Shown here: piece after piece, positions 10,140-21,557 of the stretch
Layout of the letters: the number at the start of each line of letters is the position of its first letter
How positions within the stretch are numbered: the first letter of the stretch is position 1
From: Tetmemena sp. SeJ-2015
Taxonomy: Eukaryota > Ciliophora > Spirotrichea > Sporadotrichida > Oxytrichidae
Direction: 5' to 3'
Assembly (NCBI GenBank): GCA_027382625.1
Contig: JAJKFJ010020898.1
Location: forward strand, 1 to 64,000
Length of the DNA: 64,000 nucleotides
Translations under genes and position numbers: made by a program
Notes under the pieces: generated by a model
Seen by the model: the letters and a program-made list of their open reading frames with translations, nothing else
Told to the model about the DNA's origin: nothing
The model's database searches: none

Positions 10140-13100
10140 GAGTAAACTCGCTTAGCTCACTCTCATCACCGCTTTCTACTCCTATTTAAGTCTCTCCTCC
10201 CTCAATTTTGATGTTATCTCCCTTAGAATCACTATCAACTGCTATTGTTGTGGTAGTTTTAGTAATCTCTTTGTAACACCCTACAACTATCACATACATG
10301 CTAGCAACTTTTCTGCCTCCATCTTTAACAGCTTCGTGTAGGTAATTCTTCTTTTTAGTTAGCTTGACTCTTCGGCCCTTCGCCTCTACATTTTTGATGA
10401 TGTCTTGAACATACTCTGCCACTTAATCACTATCTGAAGGCTAATAACTTAGCTATGGGTTTATGATAACTTTCATGTGGTCGATAGTTGTACTCTGCAA
10501 GCATAGTCCTCCATTCTAAACTAGTTGGCTCTGAGCATTTAAATATAAATAGTACTCTATTAAGCTTACAATTGTGAAGAAACATTTATGAAGTTGTACT
10601 TATTATCCACAGAAGCCTGGATCTAAGTCAGATCTTCCAAACCCACTCCTACAATGACTTAAATATCAGAATTTGAGAAAAATAAGTAAAGTTAAAGCTT
10701 GCCCCATTTAAGGAGAGAAAAGGCCGCTATCTTTTATGGCAGAGGTGCCTGAAATATCGTTTGATCCCCTCATATTCTTATATCTCTGAGTCTTTATAAA
10801 TAAGGCAAAAATTTTACTTAACAGTCTGACTCTAACTAATAGTGTTTTTGCCTGCACTGCTGTTGATCTATGCCAAAGCAGTTCTCTTTTACTTTATGGA
10901 GTTTATAGAAGGAGAATATAGAATTTAATGCTAAAATATGAATGAGAATTGTTGAGAGCAGTATTACCAGTTATACTGTCCTTCAAGAAGAGGGTCTTAT
11001 CAAGGAACTCTCTGTCGAATGTTTCATGACTGATTTAGATAAAAACATAGTCATAGTTCACTGGCAAAAACTATGAGCTTTAATAAATAAAAAAAGCTTG
11101 GATTCATGCTCGCTTAACTCGCCATAGCTTATACCACGTTAGAATAATCATCATTTGAGCTAGATAGTTTTTAAGCCTATTTAGCAAAGCTTTTAGCTTA
11201 TACTGTAAGATCCTGCCGCTTTTATGAAAGAGACTAATTCCTTATCCCCATCTATTGTTGCTGCTAATTGTATTGAATACTCGAGGTGTCATTCAGAACG
11301 AGATAGAAATTAAAAATATAGGCTTTGATGAGAATTTGATTGCTAGCCTGATGGGATTCCTAAGCTTGGATGTCCAAGTGTAACTTTCCTAGAGTAACTC
11401 TTTGAGTCGATTTACATTTGCTCTCCAGATATATTCAAGTTATTAAGAGTTGTGCTTGTACCACCCTGTCTTCTCTAAGGTGGTTGAGCAGACACTGATA
11501 GATTAGGATTGTGTTTATAACTCGACCCAACTCCTCCTCCTAGGCCATCTAAGGGCATTACAAAATTAGTACTCAACACTATTTATAAATAGCATGAGAA
11601 TATGATTTGTTGTATTTTGATGGCTAAAATGATGGCTGTGTATGTTAGCAACATTGCTTTGATTGACTGAATTAGCAATCTCTATTGGAGAACTTTCATC
11701 TTGGAGGGTTGCATTTTGATTATACTCTGAACCCCCAACTGAAGGATTGTAGCTATTGCCATTGTAATCTTCGTGCACTGATCTACCATGAAGTGAGGGA
11801 CGATTGTTAGTCAAATCATGAGTTGAAGAGGTGGAGGGATCTTTCTCGTTATTTACCTATGACTGAAATCGATTCACGTAATCAACGTATTTCGGATTTT
11901 CTTTAATTCAAAGATTATTGATTTATTGATATTAATTTTGAATGGCAGATAAACCGTTACTGGATCCTTTCAAACCAGGTATATTGTTAAATACACCATC
12001 AATTTGCGACTACTGGTACTGCTATTACATCACATGTTAAGAGAACTTAAGAATAAAATTATCTAATTTCTGAATATAAATATACTTCCCATAATGACTA
12101 GCAGGAGGGCTTACGAATTTTTTAGCTGCGTGAGTATTACCACCTAATATTTAAGATTGCATGCTTCCAACTTGACTATTCTCAATTATCATTATTTTTT
12201 TTATATAAGATTCAATATTAATTCATATGCTTAGCTGAGTTTAGCTAATGATTTGACGGGACAAATTTAGTGTTTGTATCGCTACTAAAAATCTACATTT
12301 GTCCAGCCTTAGCGGCTACGCTCCTTGTAGACTGATATTGATTCCCAACTTGTATGGTATTGGCATTAGTATTCTCAGAGCCCTTATAAATTCTTCTTAA
12401 CCAACAAATATAATATTAATCACCCTAAATCTTGCCTGCATTAGAATAGTAATTTTCAAGTGCCTGCTTGCTTTAGTGATGATTAGAAGAGGCGATGGTT
12501 GATGACGCATTAGGAGCAAGCTAGAATATATTTTAAGAAGCATTCGAGTCCTAATTGGCTCCTGTTGCTGTATTTAAGATATAACCTACAATAATGAATG
12601 ATAATATTTGGGTGGGAGTGATTCGCTATAGATTATGAATTGGCTTTAACTGGCTGCTTTTGCGCTGATGAAGGGTGATGACTTATCCCTCCGATCCCTC
12701 CATTCGCTAAGTACCCACTAGTGATGCCACTTGTGATTGATTAGGGTGGATAATTCTGGTTGACTGACATAGTTCCATTCATGTTCATAATCTTTATTTA
12801 AAAACTAACTCCTAAAAATATATCTTTGGTTACAGAGGCTCTGCTATCAGTTAAAAGTCTGACTTGACCTAGGTTCCTTTTATGAATTCATTAGGATGCA
12901 GACCCACGGGTGCTCCAGACAAATTCATTGCATTTCCTTTATTTAATGAATCTAGAGGTCCTGTGCCATTGTTGCCAGTCTTGTAAACTGAACTGGTCTT
13001 CATCAACTCGGCTAGACTATGGAATTTTTTTAAAAATCATGCTTGAATTTTTTTTATCTTAATATTTTTCAAGTTTGTAACTCATGTTTTATGATTATGA

Positions 13101-13578
13101 AATTTATAAAATGCCTTCTTAAAATGATGTAAATATATTGTTTCTCTCTAAATCTTCCTACTTTTCTTTTTAAATAGGATTCAAATTACTTCAAAAAGCA
13201 ATATAATAACTGCTATTAAACTACTTACTTAAGCTGACGATCTTAACCAAGTTACTTTTTGCCATTGCCTCCTTACAGCCCTAAATCATTTTAGTCTTGC
13301 TTAATTAAAAACTAGAAGTTAGATCTGATTAGTCTGACTCTTTATCTAGAAAATCTCTAGAGACGTTAAGAATCACACAGTCATCTGAGGACGTCACATT
13401 TGTCATTCCAAACTTACCAGTATTTGCTGAAGCTGAAATTTGGTCCTTCCTAGGATAGTTTAAAGAGTAAGAACCTCCTCCTATAGAGAAACAATTAGAT
13501 GAGGGTCACAATAGAAATTAGGAAAGAGAGTTGCGATAGTTATGACTAAAAGAATGGGGTATTACTATTATCTTTCAT
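10140..13578 (-). CDS. N/Q/S-rich protein of unknown function, many IESs
   Basis: A minus-strand locus starting at ATG 13578 (MKDNSNTPFFQSQLSQLS). It alternates low-complexity Asn/Gln/Ser stretches with short ordered segments such as NYDYVFIQISHETFDREFL and VIVGVGLEDLTQIQASVD. The latter resembles the first strand of a copine-type vWA domain, but there is not enough to claim the family. The C-terminal part contains MAEYVQDIIKNVEAKGRR and a Thr-rich acidic tail. At least six IESs or introns break the frame; those at 10789-10827, 10877-10962, 11076-11099 and 13483-13515 are resolved. The TGA that ends it was not pinned down, and the C-terminus may overlap the start assigned to the TTLL gene. 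Two neighbouring genes, or one, remain possible. Confidence 0.5.
10789..10827 (-). other. IES, pointer AGACT
   Basis: Repeats (AGTCT on plus) at 10789-10793 and 10823-10827. Excision joins GKNTISQSQT to QRYKNMRGSNDISGTS in frame. Confidence 0.75.
10877..10962 (-). other. IES, pointer ACTGCT
   Basis: Repeats (AGCAGT on plus) at 10877-10882 and 10957-10962. Excision joins LKDSITGNTA to LAQINSSAGKNTIS in frame. Confidence 0.8.
11076..11099 (-). other. Short IES, pointer AAGCT
   Basis: Repeats (AGCTT on plus) only 19 bp apart, with a 14 bp A/T-only insert. Excision joins QASMNPS to SQFLPVNYDYVF in frame. Confidence 0.7.
13483..13515 (-). other. IES, pointer TCTAT
   Basis: Repeats (ATAGA on plus) at 13483-13487 and 13511-13515. 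Excision joins SQLSFLIS to IGGGSYSLNYPRK in frame near the N-terminus. Confidence 0.7.
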
Positions 13579-13726
13579 AGTAGCTTGCCTTCTAATTTAA
13601 AATATTATATCCTTGATACATCTACTTCGTATACTGAACAAGATAAAAATTTAAGAGCAATTGTTGATACTAATTAATTAATCTTCTTCTAAGTTTTAAT
13701 AAAAACCTTTTACCTTTTGCTTTGGA

Positions 13727-15847
13727 TCATCTTGCATAAATGTCGATTTCGCCATCAATAACATCATCAAGTCCATCGTCCAAATCATCACTATCCTCCT
13801 CAGTACCTTATCCCCCTTGATTTTTGTGCAATAATTCCTATTTTCTCTCTTGATCCTACTGATTTTTGTCCTCTTAGCTAGTACTCTGTCTCCTTCTGAT
13901 ATCTTAATCGTATTTATCATCCCTATCACCATTTCTCTTTTATACTTTATCTTTTTGATGCGAGTCATCATAACTTATGATTTTCCTTTCACCTTCATTA
14001 ATTGAAGTTTACAGTCTCATTTGAGAATACTCTTCCATCCTCTAATCATAGAGTTCAAGTCTTTTTCTCAGCCTTTCTTCAAACTTCTCGAGCATTTCTT
14101 TCTTTTCCTTCTCAAATTTAGCCTTAGATTCATTTAGTAAACTTTAGGTCTTATCGTTGTGAGTGGCGGGAATCCAAAGAATAGGGCATTTTTCGGACCT
14201 AGGAAAAGATTATTTATATAACAAGCTTTACGAAGTCTTAATGAATTTGCTTAGCCTGTCTAAGTGTTTAATTTCCTTCTGATTCCTTAGTTACTCATTT
14301 GCCACAATAATCTTTTTGTCCAGTTCTCTCTTTCTCTGAATTTCCTCATTTAACTTTTCTTCAATCTCACTTAGTTTCACTTCTTGAATCTCAGATGAGA
14401 CTTTCTAAAGCTTCTCAGTCACCTTTTAAACCGCTTGAGTTTATTTTTGGATCTACAAAAAAGCAATCAGATTATTAAGTAAAGTAAGAGCAAGTCACTT
14501 ACTTAGTCCTTCTCTTTTGCAGATTCAAGATTGACTTTAGCTTTCTCAAGATGCTTGAAAAGCAAGTTATTGAGGGGATTTCTTCCAGCACCTCTGCTAA
14601 ACAACCCCATTCCTAAGGCAGGACCTCGTCCTTTCACAGGTTAAGTTTTAGATGCAGCGCTCCCCTTCAGTTGTGAATGAGCTACAGTTGAGCTAAGTTT
14701 AGAACTAGTTTCAGCAGCAGCAGCAGAGTAATTGAACTTATTCCTCTTCATTTCATCTGCTAGTTAAGAGTCTGAATGCTTAGATAACAATTATTACGGC
14801 TTCTGCTAAGAGTAATTGTGCGAATCATAATTTCTACCTTCTTACCCTCTCAAAGTATCTCTACCTTGTCTAGAGTCTCTATGGTCATAATTGTTTCCTC
14901 TTCTCTCTCTGCTGTTATCTAATTTCGAGTTAGAATTAAAGTTTAAAAGTATTTAGGAGTTGCCTCTTGAGTCATCCTAAGCAAAATATGATGATCAAAA
15001 TAATTTTTCTACCTGTCCTCTAAACTTTTGATTCCTTAAGGCTCTTTTTTCTGCTTCAGTGAGATAAAAATCTTTTAATAGCCATCTTTTAAATTAAAAT
15101 TAGAGATTGGAATTCAGGTCTAAGATCTGCTGATTTTGAGAAGGGTTATTTGAACTGATTGAAGATCTCACCACTACTGATTATATCACTTTAGTAGAAG
15201 TTATCTCCTCATTTTCCTATTTACATATTCTTAAAAATGGATATATTTCTTACATCATCCCTTCTAGTTCTTTTATAAGTTTATTATCTTGAGTCTAGAT
15301 CCTCAGGAGATCTTTTTCTGCTATTTTATCTATTTCTTTTACCAAGCTAAGATTAAAGTTCTTGCCCCTTTCCCGCTATCTAGCTCTTAAGTTCTACCCT
15401 AAAATTTCCTTAATTCTCTACGTTTTATCTGCTGCTTTAAGATTCGTTCTACTCTTCTCTATGTGATAAATTAATATGACATAATTCAGATTTTGTGATT
15501 CCGATTTTTACATCGACAAGGAAGAATTTGCAGCGAGTGCCTCAGTCATCGTTGTTACCCTCTCATTTTAATCGCTCTTGAATTATTGATCACGGCTATT
15601 AGGAAAATGTCAAAGTTTATCTGTATTACCTTGCTTTTTTGAGCTGGAACTTGAGGTCTCTGATTCTGAGACTGATCTCTTGTTTATTGCCTTGCATGGC
15701 TCTGCATTCTCGATATAGTTCCTCCATTGAGAGATCATTATCTGGGAAGGAAGAAAACTTCATTAGGCTTTGCTTCACTTTCTATTTAAAATTAAATTTG
15801 TTATAAATTTATTAAACTTAGCTGGTAGATTCATGTTGCTCTTACAT
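13727..15847 (-). CDS. Large coiled-coil protein with low-complexity centre
   Basis: Read from ATG 15847 (MQEQHESTSQ) to TGA 13727 through several GT-AG introns of 30-50 nt. The N-terminus is helical (MEELYRECRAMQGNKQEI; LRIRDLKFQLKK). The centre is Ser/Asn/Arg-rich with a poly-Ala run and a GRGPALGMGLFSRGAG segment. The C-terminal third is strong coiled coil (EIEEKLNEEIQRKRELDKK) with CPILWIPATHNDKT and a very acidic end (EEDSDDLDDGLDDV). No catalytic family is recognised; a structural or scaffold role is an inference. Each intron begins GTAAG/GTAGA/GTAAT and ends TAG, and splicing keeps the helices in phase, which makes this one of the better-supported unknown genes here. Confidence 0.75.
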
Positions 15848-16222
15848 CTTGAAAAGATTTAATAATTTAATATTGCTTCTATATTGTTTTTTTTTGCAAT
15901 TCTTTCCTTCAAATTTTAAAGCATTCTCTTTCACTCAATAAAAGCATAATATTCGAAATCAGCTGATTATATAGAGATAAGCTGAACAATAAGGAGGTAA
16001 CTATTTATAAGTAAAATTTACTTGAGCCTTTCGTGCTAATTTAGAACGTAATAAAATTGTGATATCAAAACTTCTAATTTATCATTAATATCTTGTGCTT
16101 GATTAATATATAGGAACTATCAATTTATTTCAAAAGCTGACCGATACTTATTATAAAGTCTGAATGTGTATATATTAAGTTATAAAAGTTTATAGAACAA
16201 ATTAATTATTTTTCTAAATACA
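15848..16222. other. Divergent intergenic spacer
   Basis: AT-rich DNA between the coiled-coil gene (minus) and PEX11 (plus). It presumably holds both promoters; no recognisable motif was identified. Confidence 0.5.
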
Positions 16223-17211
16223 ATGAATGCATATGAATTGCTAGACAACTCTTTGAGACTGATCAATACACAGCAAGGCAGAGAAAAGGTATTCACTCAT
16301 TTATAGTTCAATATTTTTATAAATTGACTAGCATAGACTTGCAGATTGCTCCACTATCTTCTCAAACTTCTGCTTCCAATACTAATCACCCAAGGGGAGC
16401 GATTCAGAGAGCTTATTGATAAATTATCCAAACTCAAGAATAATATGGCTATGACCAGGAGGGTTTTGAGATTTGGAATGCCCATTACTTACGCATTTGA
16501 AATTGCCAAAAGGTTTAAACTACATGAGAGGAAAGGCGTGAACATGGTCTTTTGGAGAACGCTTTAAGACATCTCCAAGAGTTTGTATTACAATTGCAAA
16601 ATGGTATTTATATCAATTTAAGATAATTAATTACTTGCTTGACCATCCCATATATTTCCAAAAGCTGGGTGTTATTTCAATAAGCAAGTAAGGCTAGGAC
16701 GACTTGCGCTATCACAGTAACAGATTCTGGCTAATTAGTGCAGTCATCGATATAATTTGTGACGTTGTTGATCTCTACTAAATTCAAAAGGAGATTTAAG
16801 TTGCGGTAAGTTTTCATAAATCCTTCTCAAAATATTTCTAGCTTGCTAATTTAATTTGCTTAGAAACAAATGGCTTTGGGTAAGATTCACTAAAAGCAGA
16901 TGTCAATTTAGCAAAAGCTCGGAGTAAACAAAAAACAACAACAGCCTTCTTAGTTTACTCAGTCTCGAGAGCATTTGATTTCAAAGTCAAGTCTTTAGAA
17001 TGTTTCAGCTTAGGATGTGAGAGAAAGACTGAGAAAGCTCTACCAATTGCATTTTTTGAAGATGCTGAGTATTTTGAGAAGTTTTATGGACATTCCCACA
17101 GCTCTGCATTACATGGGATCTGGAAAAGTAAATGGCTAGCTCGCAGGGCTTACTGGCACTATATCATCTGCTATTTCCATTTATAACTTATGGGGAAAGC
17201 CAATTTAGTGA
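16223..17211 (+). CDS. PEX11: Peroxisomal membrane biogenesis protein PEX11
   Basis: Starts at ATG 16223 (MNAYELLDNSLRLINTQQGR) and ends at TGA 17209-17211. Family hallmarks are the N-terminal amphipathic helix with LLHYLLKLLLPIL, the LKNNMAMTRRVLRFGMPI segment, DHPIYFQKLGVISIS, NRFWLISAVIDIICDVVDLYQ, and a C-terminal GLTGTISSAISIYNLWGK membrane anchor. PEX11 elongates and divides peroxisomes. A Gln/Lys-rich linker near residue 190 is longer than usual. The gene holds an IES at 16278-16345, an unresolved break near 16600-16640, and a clear intron at 16806-16863. After processing it encodes roughly 265 residues, close to the family size. The 2-hydroxyacyl-CoA lyase further on is another candidate peroxisomal protein. 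Confidence 0.88.
16278..16345 (+). other. IES, pointer GCAGA
   Basis: Repeats at 16278-16282 and 16341-16345, spacing 63 bp. The insert contains an in-frame TGA, and excision joins INTQQGR to LLHYLLKLLLP. A GT-AG intron at the same place would give the wrong frame. Confidence 0.75.
16806..16863 (+). other. GT-AG intron in PEX11
   Basis: A 58 nt insert from GTAAGT to CTTAG, phase 0, joining KEIQVA to KQMALGKIHQK. Confidence 0.85.
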
Positions 17212-18273
17212 GCTATCTCTCCCTTAGAGAATCATTTATTTTTGTGTCATTCTTCCTATAATCTCATGTCAAACTCTAGAAGATAAAATATAAAGAAGAA
17301 TAAGCTAAAAATATAAATCTAGCTTATATTGCTTAGGGGAGAGGGCATAAGTATAATTTTATGATTTGATAGGGAGTTCAGATTTCGATCAGGTTATTTT
17401 ATATAATAGGCTTGTGTACTTGAACTTTCTATTATATTTGTGAGATGATAGGTGTGAATTAATTAAATAAAAATGATGCTCCAGAGTAATCCAAGTGATA
17501 AAAACAAAACTAGTTATCTGCATGTCCTCTAACCTACTTTGAATGAAACTGATATTCTAAATCCTTAAATATACATAAATAGCAATTTATAAATAACATT
17601 TGAAAACATAAATTTGATGATAAGGTAGGATAAATTATTGATCTAAAATATATTGGAAGATAAGTAAGAATTGCATAATATTTTATTTAAAATTAATTTG
17701 CCTTTTTCATAAAAATACATCTAGTTTTTAAAATAGTTCTTATAGTAATCAAGAGAACCCTAAATCTTATTCAAGAAATAAAAACTATTTTATTCTCAAT
17801 ATTAAGATGACCAAAGAAAAATATTTAAACTATTAGTATAATAAATTCTTCGATAAAAATTGAGAATATATTTTATTTAAATAAAATTATTGCAATAATT
17901 ATTTAAAATGAGTGAATAAATTTTAATCTTTCAAATTTGATAAGGAAGAGATAGAATGAATGAGAGAAAGCATAAAAACTTAAAAATTAAGGTCAAAGAA
18001 ATCAGATATAATAAGAATATTGTTAGATTAATTTATATTCACAAATTATTTTGAATGTCATTAAATTTGTAAAATTATAGAAAACTTTATGAATCTAGTC
18101 TTTTAGAAGAATTATTTTTCCGATATAGTATCCAGTTTATAAGTCCGCCAAACACACTAGCTCCAAATATTAGGACTAATCACCTTAGAAACTTCCTAAT
18201 CATCTGGATAAGACTAAAGCCAAGTCTTTCAAAATTACCAAGAATTATTAAAATCATTTGAAATTTTATTCTG
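17212..18273. other. AT-rich intergenic region
   Basis: About 1.06 kb of strongly AT-rich DNA. Frames are open only because TGA is rare; no conserved reading, repeat or RNA was seen. Confidence 0.6.
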
Positions 18274-19059
18274 ATGGTGCACACGTAATAAAGGATTAAA
18301 GATTGGGTAGCTTTTGACAGAGAATAATTTGCCGAGATCTATGAGAAATTCGACTATAGAGCCACGCCTCTCTCAGCTATACTCTTAGAACTAGAGCATC
18401 TTAAGTAGCAGGGCTTCTATTTTCAACCAGACTGCAACCTAGATTTTAATAATTAAAGGAAGTCCCTCGCATGGAGGCAATCAAAATGTCTAATGGGTTA
18501 CTTATAGCTAATGGAACGTCAACTCTTGCCCAAAACAGCAAGGCTGTTCTTTCAATATCTTAATCAGGCTTCAACTCATGTAGAAATTCTATCTTTTTAT
18601 AATGGATTTATTATTTGATTGATTTATTCTCCAACAAATAGAGATGACAAAATGAAAGCTATGATTTCTAACTTCGAGAGTGCGAAAGCAATCGAAGAAT
18701 ATCAGGAAGACTCGGACGGGCATACTCCTCTGAGCCCCGGCCCTCAAAGATGGGAGGGATCTTTTCATTAAAGAGAGTTATTAGCAATAAAACAAAGGCA
18801 GAAGTAAAGTCCATTTAAAAAAGCAAATAATTCTAAATTTTTCCACAAATCTCAATCATCATATTTACTAAATTTATTTTTGTCACATTCTTCAAATTCA
18901 GATTTAATAGACACAGTCCTCACTACTACTAGCACTGGTAAAATTAAAGCAGATCCTGTTATTTAAAATGAGCTCCCTTCCTCTCATTTAATAGTAACCT
19001 ATAGTCCTAATTTATATTAAATTTGTGTATTGAGAAAATTATATAATAGATTATTGTGA
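18274..19059 (+). CDS. Unknown hydrophilic protein
   Basis: ATG 18274 (MVHTQQRIKDWVAFDREQF) to TGA 19057-19059. The N-terminal half looks folded and mostly helical (FAEIYEKFDYRATPL; LLELEHLKQQGFYFQPDC; LPKTARLFFQYLNQAS). The C-terminal half is Ser/Asn-rich and probably disordered. The reading is interrupted by one in-frame TGA at about 18617, inside a local repeat of GATTTATT (18603-18630). Removing part of that repeat restores one frame to the distal TGA, so it may be a very small IES. The protein was not recognised. Confidence 0.55.
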
Positions 19060-19210
19060 GACAATATCTTGAATCTTTTAATTAAAATAGTCCAAATTAA
19101 TACATAAATTAGTTAAATGCATTCTTATTTTAAAAAAAAAACAAGAGAATTATCCTTTATATTTTTGTCTATAAGAAGAATAGCACTCTAATTAACAAGA
19201 AATATTGGCA

Positions 19211-21397
19211 ATGAGCAGCATTGAAGCATAAACTAGAATAAACAACTCCGATTAAGAAAGCTTAGTAACTCCTTTGAATTAAAAAAATGCCAACCTCTTA
19301 CCACGAATCTATAATTAAAATTCTATCATTCAAAACGGAACTGATTTTATTCAATAAAGATAAGACAACAATAAATAGTAGGTGCTTGAGTCAGATAAAT
19401 AAATCCTTTAAAATCTCGAGAATATCTCAGGCTAAAACGCTCCAGAGAGATAATTAATAAATTCATCTCCTTTATATTTGATAGCTGAGGTAATAGAGAT
19501 AAAACTAAGTTGTGAAAATTTAGCAAAAGAGACAAAGAAACTATTCAGACAACACTTATACAAAATCTTATAAATTAATTGCTAGTATGATAGTAAAGTT
19601 TTGCTTTTTCTTTAAATCTGCGATAGTAAACAATAACTTGCATCCTCATCGAATAAAGTTTACAAACATAATGAAAACCTTCAAACTCAAGCGGGAAGAG
19701 ATCCTTCCTGAATTGAAGGAGATGAAATTATAATCTTTAAGCAACCAAGAAGACCCAGTCATTAAAATATCACCTTTAAAGATACAAGACGGCTTTACGA
19801 CAACTAGGCTTTTTTCACTTTTCCAAGGATCAACAACTCAAAATTAATTCAACACCACTGCTCGTTCTACTTTCCAAAATAATAATCCCTCATCTAATGT
19901 CAATAATAGTTCCAATCGCAGGAAAAATAAGTTAGAAGCAGAATAAGTCTCAAAGCAAATTGAAATCATAGAGGATTTTGAAATACCTAATGATAGAGTG
20001 CAAGAAAATTTGATGAATGAAAATGGTTTTGAAGGAGGGAGAGCTACTTAATTTAGACTGAGTTTCTAAATTAGTGAAGCACCATCAGAGAAAGTATTTT
20101 ATTTTCAATATGATGATTATTTGAGAAAGATCAACAGCTTAGTACCCAGAGAAGAAAGAAGACTGTCCTAAAGAAGAGCTTTATTTAAAGTCAAACCAAC
20201 TCTCCACGTGTTGAAGACTCAACTACTAATAGACTTGACAGCCTGCTTTAGTATAATTACAAACGGTCTAGTGTTCTTGAAAAAAGAAGAGTGCTTTTAG
20301 TAGAAGATAAGATAGAGAACAATCAAGAATGTCAAAAGATAGACCTATTTGGTGATACTAAAACTTCAAAACATCACTATGCTCCTGAGGAATCGTTTAT
20401 AAGTCAAAGCTAAAATCAGATTGCAGAATCTAATCTCAATTTTGTGAGATAAGATTCATTTTCCAAGACTCAGATCAATCTAAAAGCAACTTTTAATTAA
20501 TTTTATACAAATCTTTAATCGGCTTCTCCTAGAGTTTAGATTGGGAAATCATCGTTGCCCTACATCCCCAATTTAAATAATTTAATTTAGCTTCTCAAAG
20601 TACAGATATTACAACTACCACTCCCTAGATAAAATTCTAAGTCAATACGATTCCTAACTCTCCATAAGCAAAAGTAACTCAGCCCATTTATGAAAGCTAG
20701 GAGACCTAAAAGCGAAAATCTGTTTATATACCTTGCTCTATAAGTACACCATAGAGTCCGAACCAGATTAAACAGAGACCAAGTTATCTTAGCAGTTTAT
20801 ATTTTATCTTAGTTTCTGATTCATTTTCCTAATATTAAATTCCAGTTTAGCAGGTGAGACTTAATCTGCTGAGGCAGAAAGAGAACGGATTAAAAGCTTG
20901 CTGAGGAATAACTATTACGGAAATAACTTCTCGTTTATAAAACTTCACATATGTATTTTTAAAGTTCTTATTTTCATAATTTTATCAATGGGTCATAAGG
21001 TTCAAAGTAAAAGTCCTTCAAGCTGAGGGGTAAACTGCCTCTGGCTTAAATAATTTTTGAAGATTAGGAAGAGTTTCAAGCTAAAATGAAAGATAAAAAT
21101 CCTAGCAACAAGATTCAAGATAATCTTATTCAAGCTCAATTACCGAATAAACAAGAGGAGAACATCAATGATAAAATAATTTAGCAAAGCCATAAACTCT
21201 AATTAGTTTAGGATGACTAGATTCAGATGCGAAAGCTAATCAATAAGTAATTTAATATTCTCAAAATTTTATCATTTTAGCTTAGTGCAATTGATGAGGA
21301 GCAAGTTCAAAACTTTTAAACTTAGCTTCAGAAAGAATACCAAATGTATAGAAGAGGAAGCTTAGATTCTTAAATGGAGATTATTAGATAGCATTGA
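19211..21397 (+). CDS. Unknown Gln/Asn/Ser-rich protein with C-terminal coiled coil
   Basis: ATG 19211 (MSSIEAQTRINNSDQESL) to TGA 21395-21397. Long polar stretches alternate with helical ones (YLIAEVIEIKLSCENLAKE). The C-terminal end is coiled coil (LSAIDEEQVQNFQTQLQKE) after a likely intron at about 21249-21280. At least three frame breaks occur (near 19715, 20170 and 20580), presumably IESs; I did not fix their pointers. No family was recognised. Confidence 0.5.
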
Positions 21398-21557
21398 AAA
21401 CAAATAGCAATGACGAGAGGAGTGATTTCTTAATTTATTTTAAGTTCAGGAAAATATAGTATTTTAAATCTCAATCACTTAAAGCAGTTTATTTTCTTCT
21501 ATAATTACTATGATGACATCATTTATATGCTATGAATGTTAATAATAATATAATTAA

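Noticed and set aside
13696..13971. Minus ORF MMTRIKKIKYKREMV
   Set aside because: Shadow of the acidic C-terminus of the coiled-coil gene, which reads through TAA/TAG to TGA 13727.
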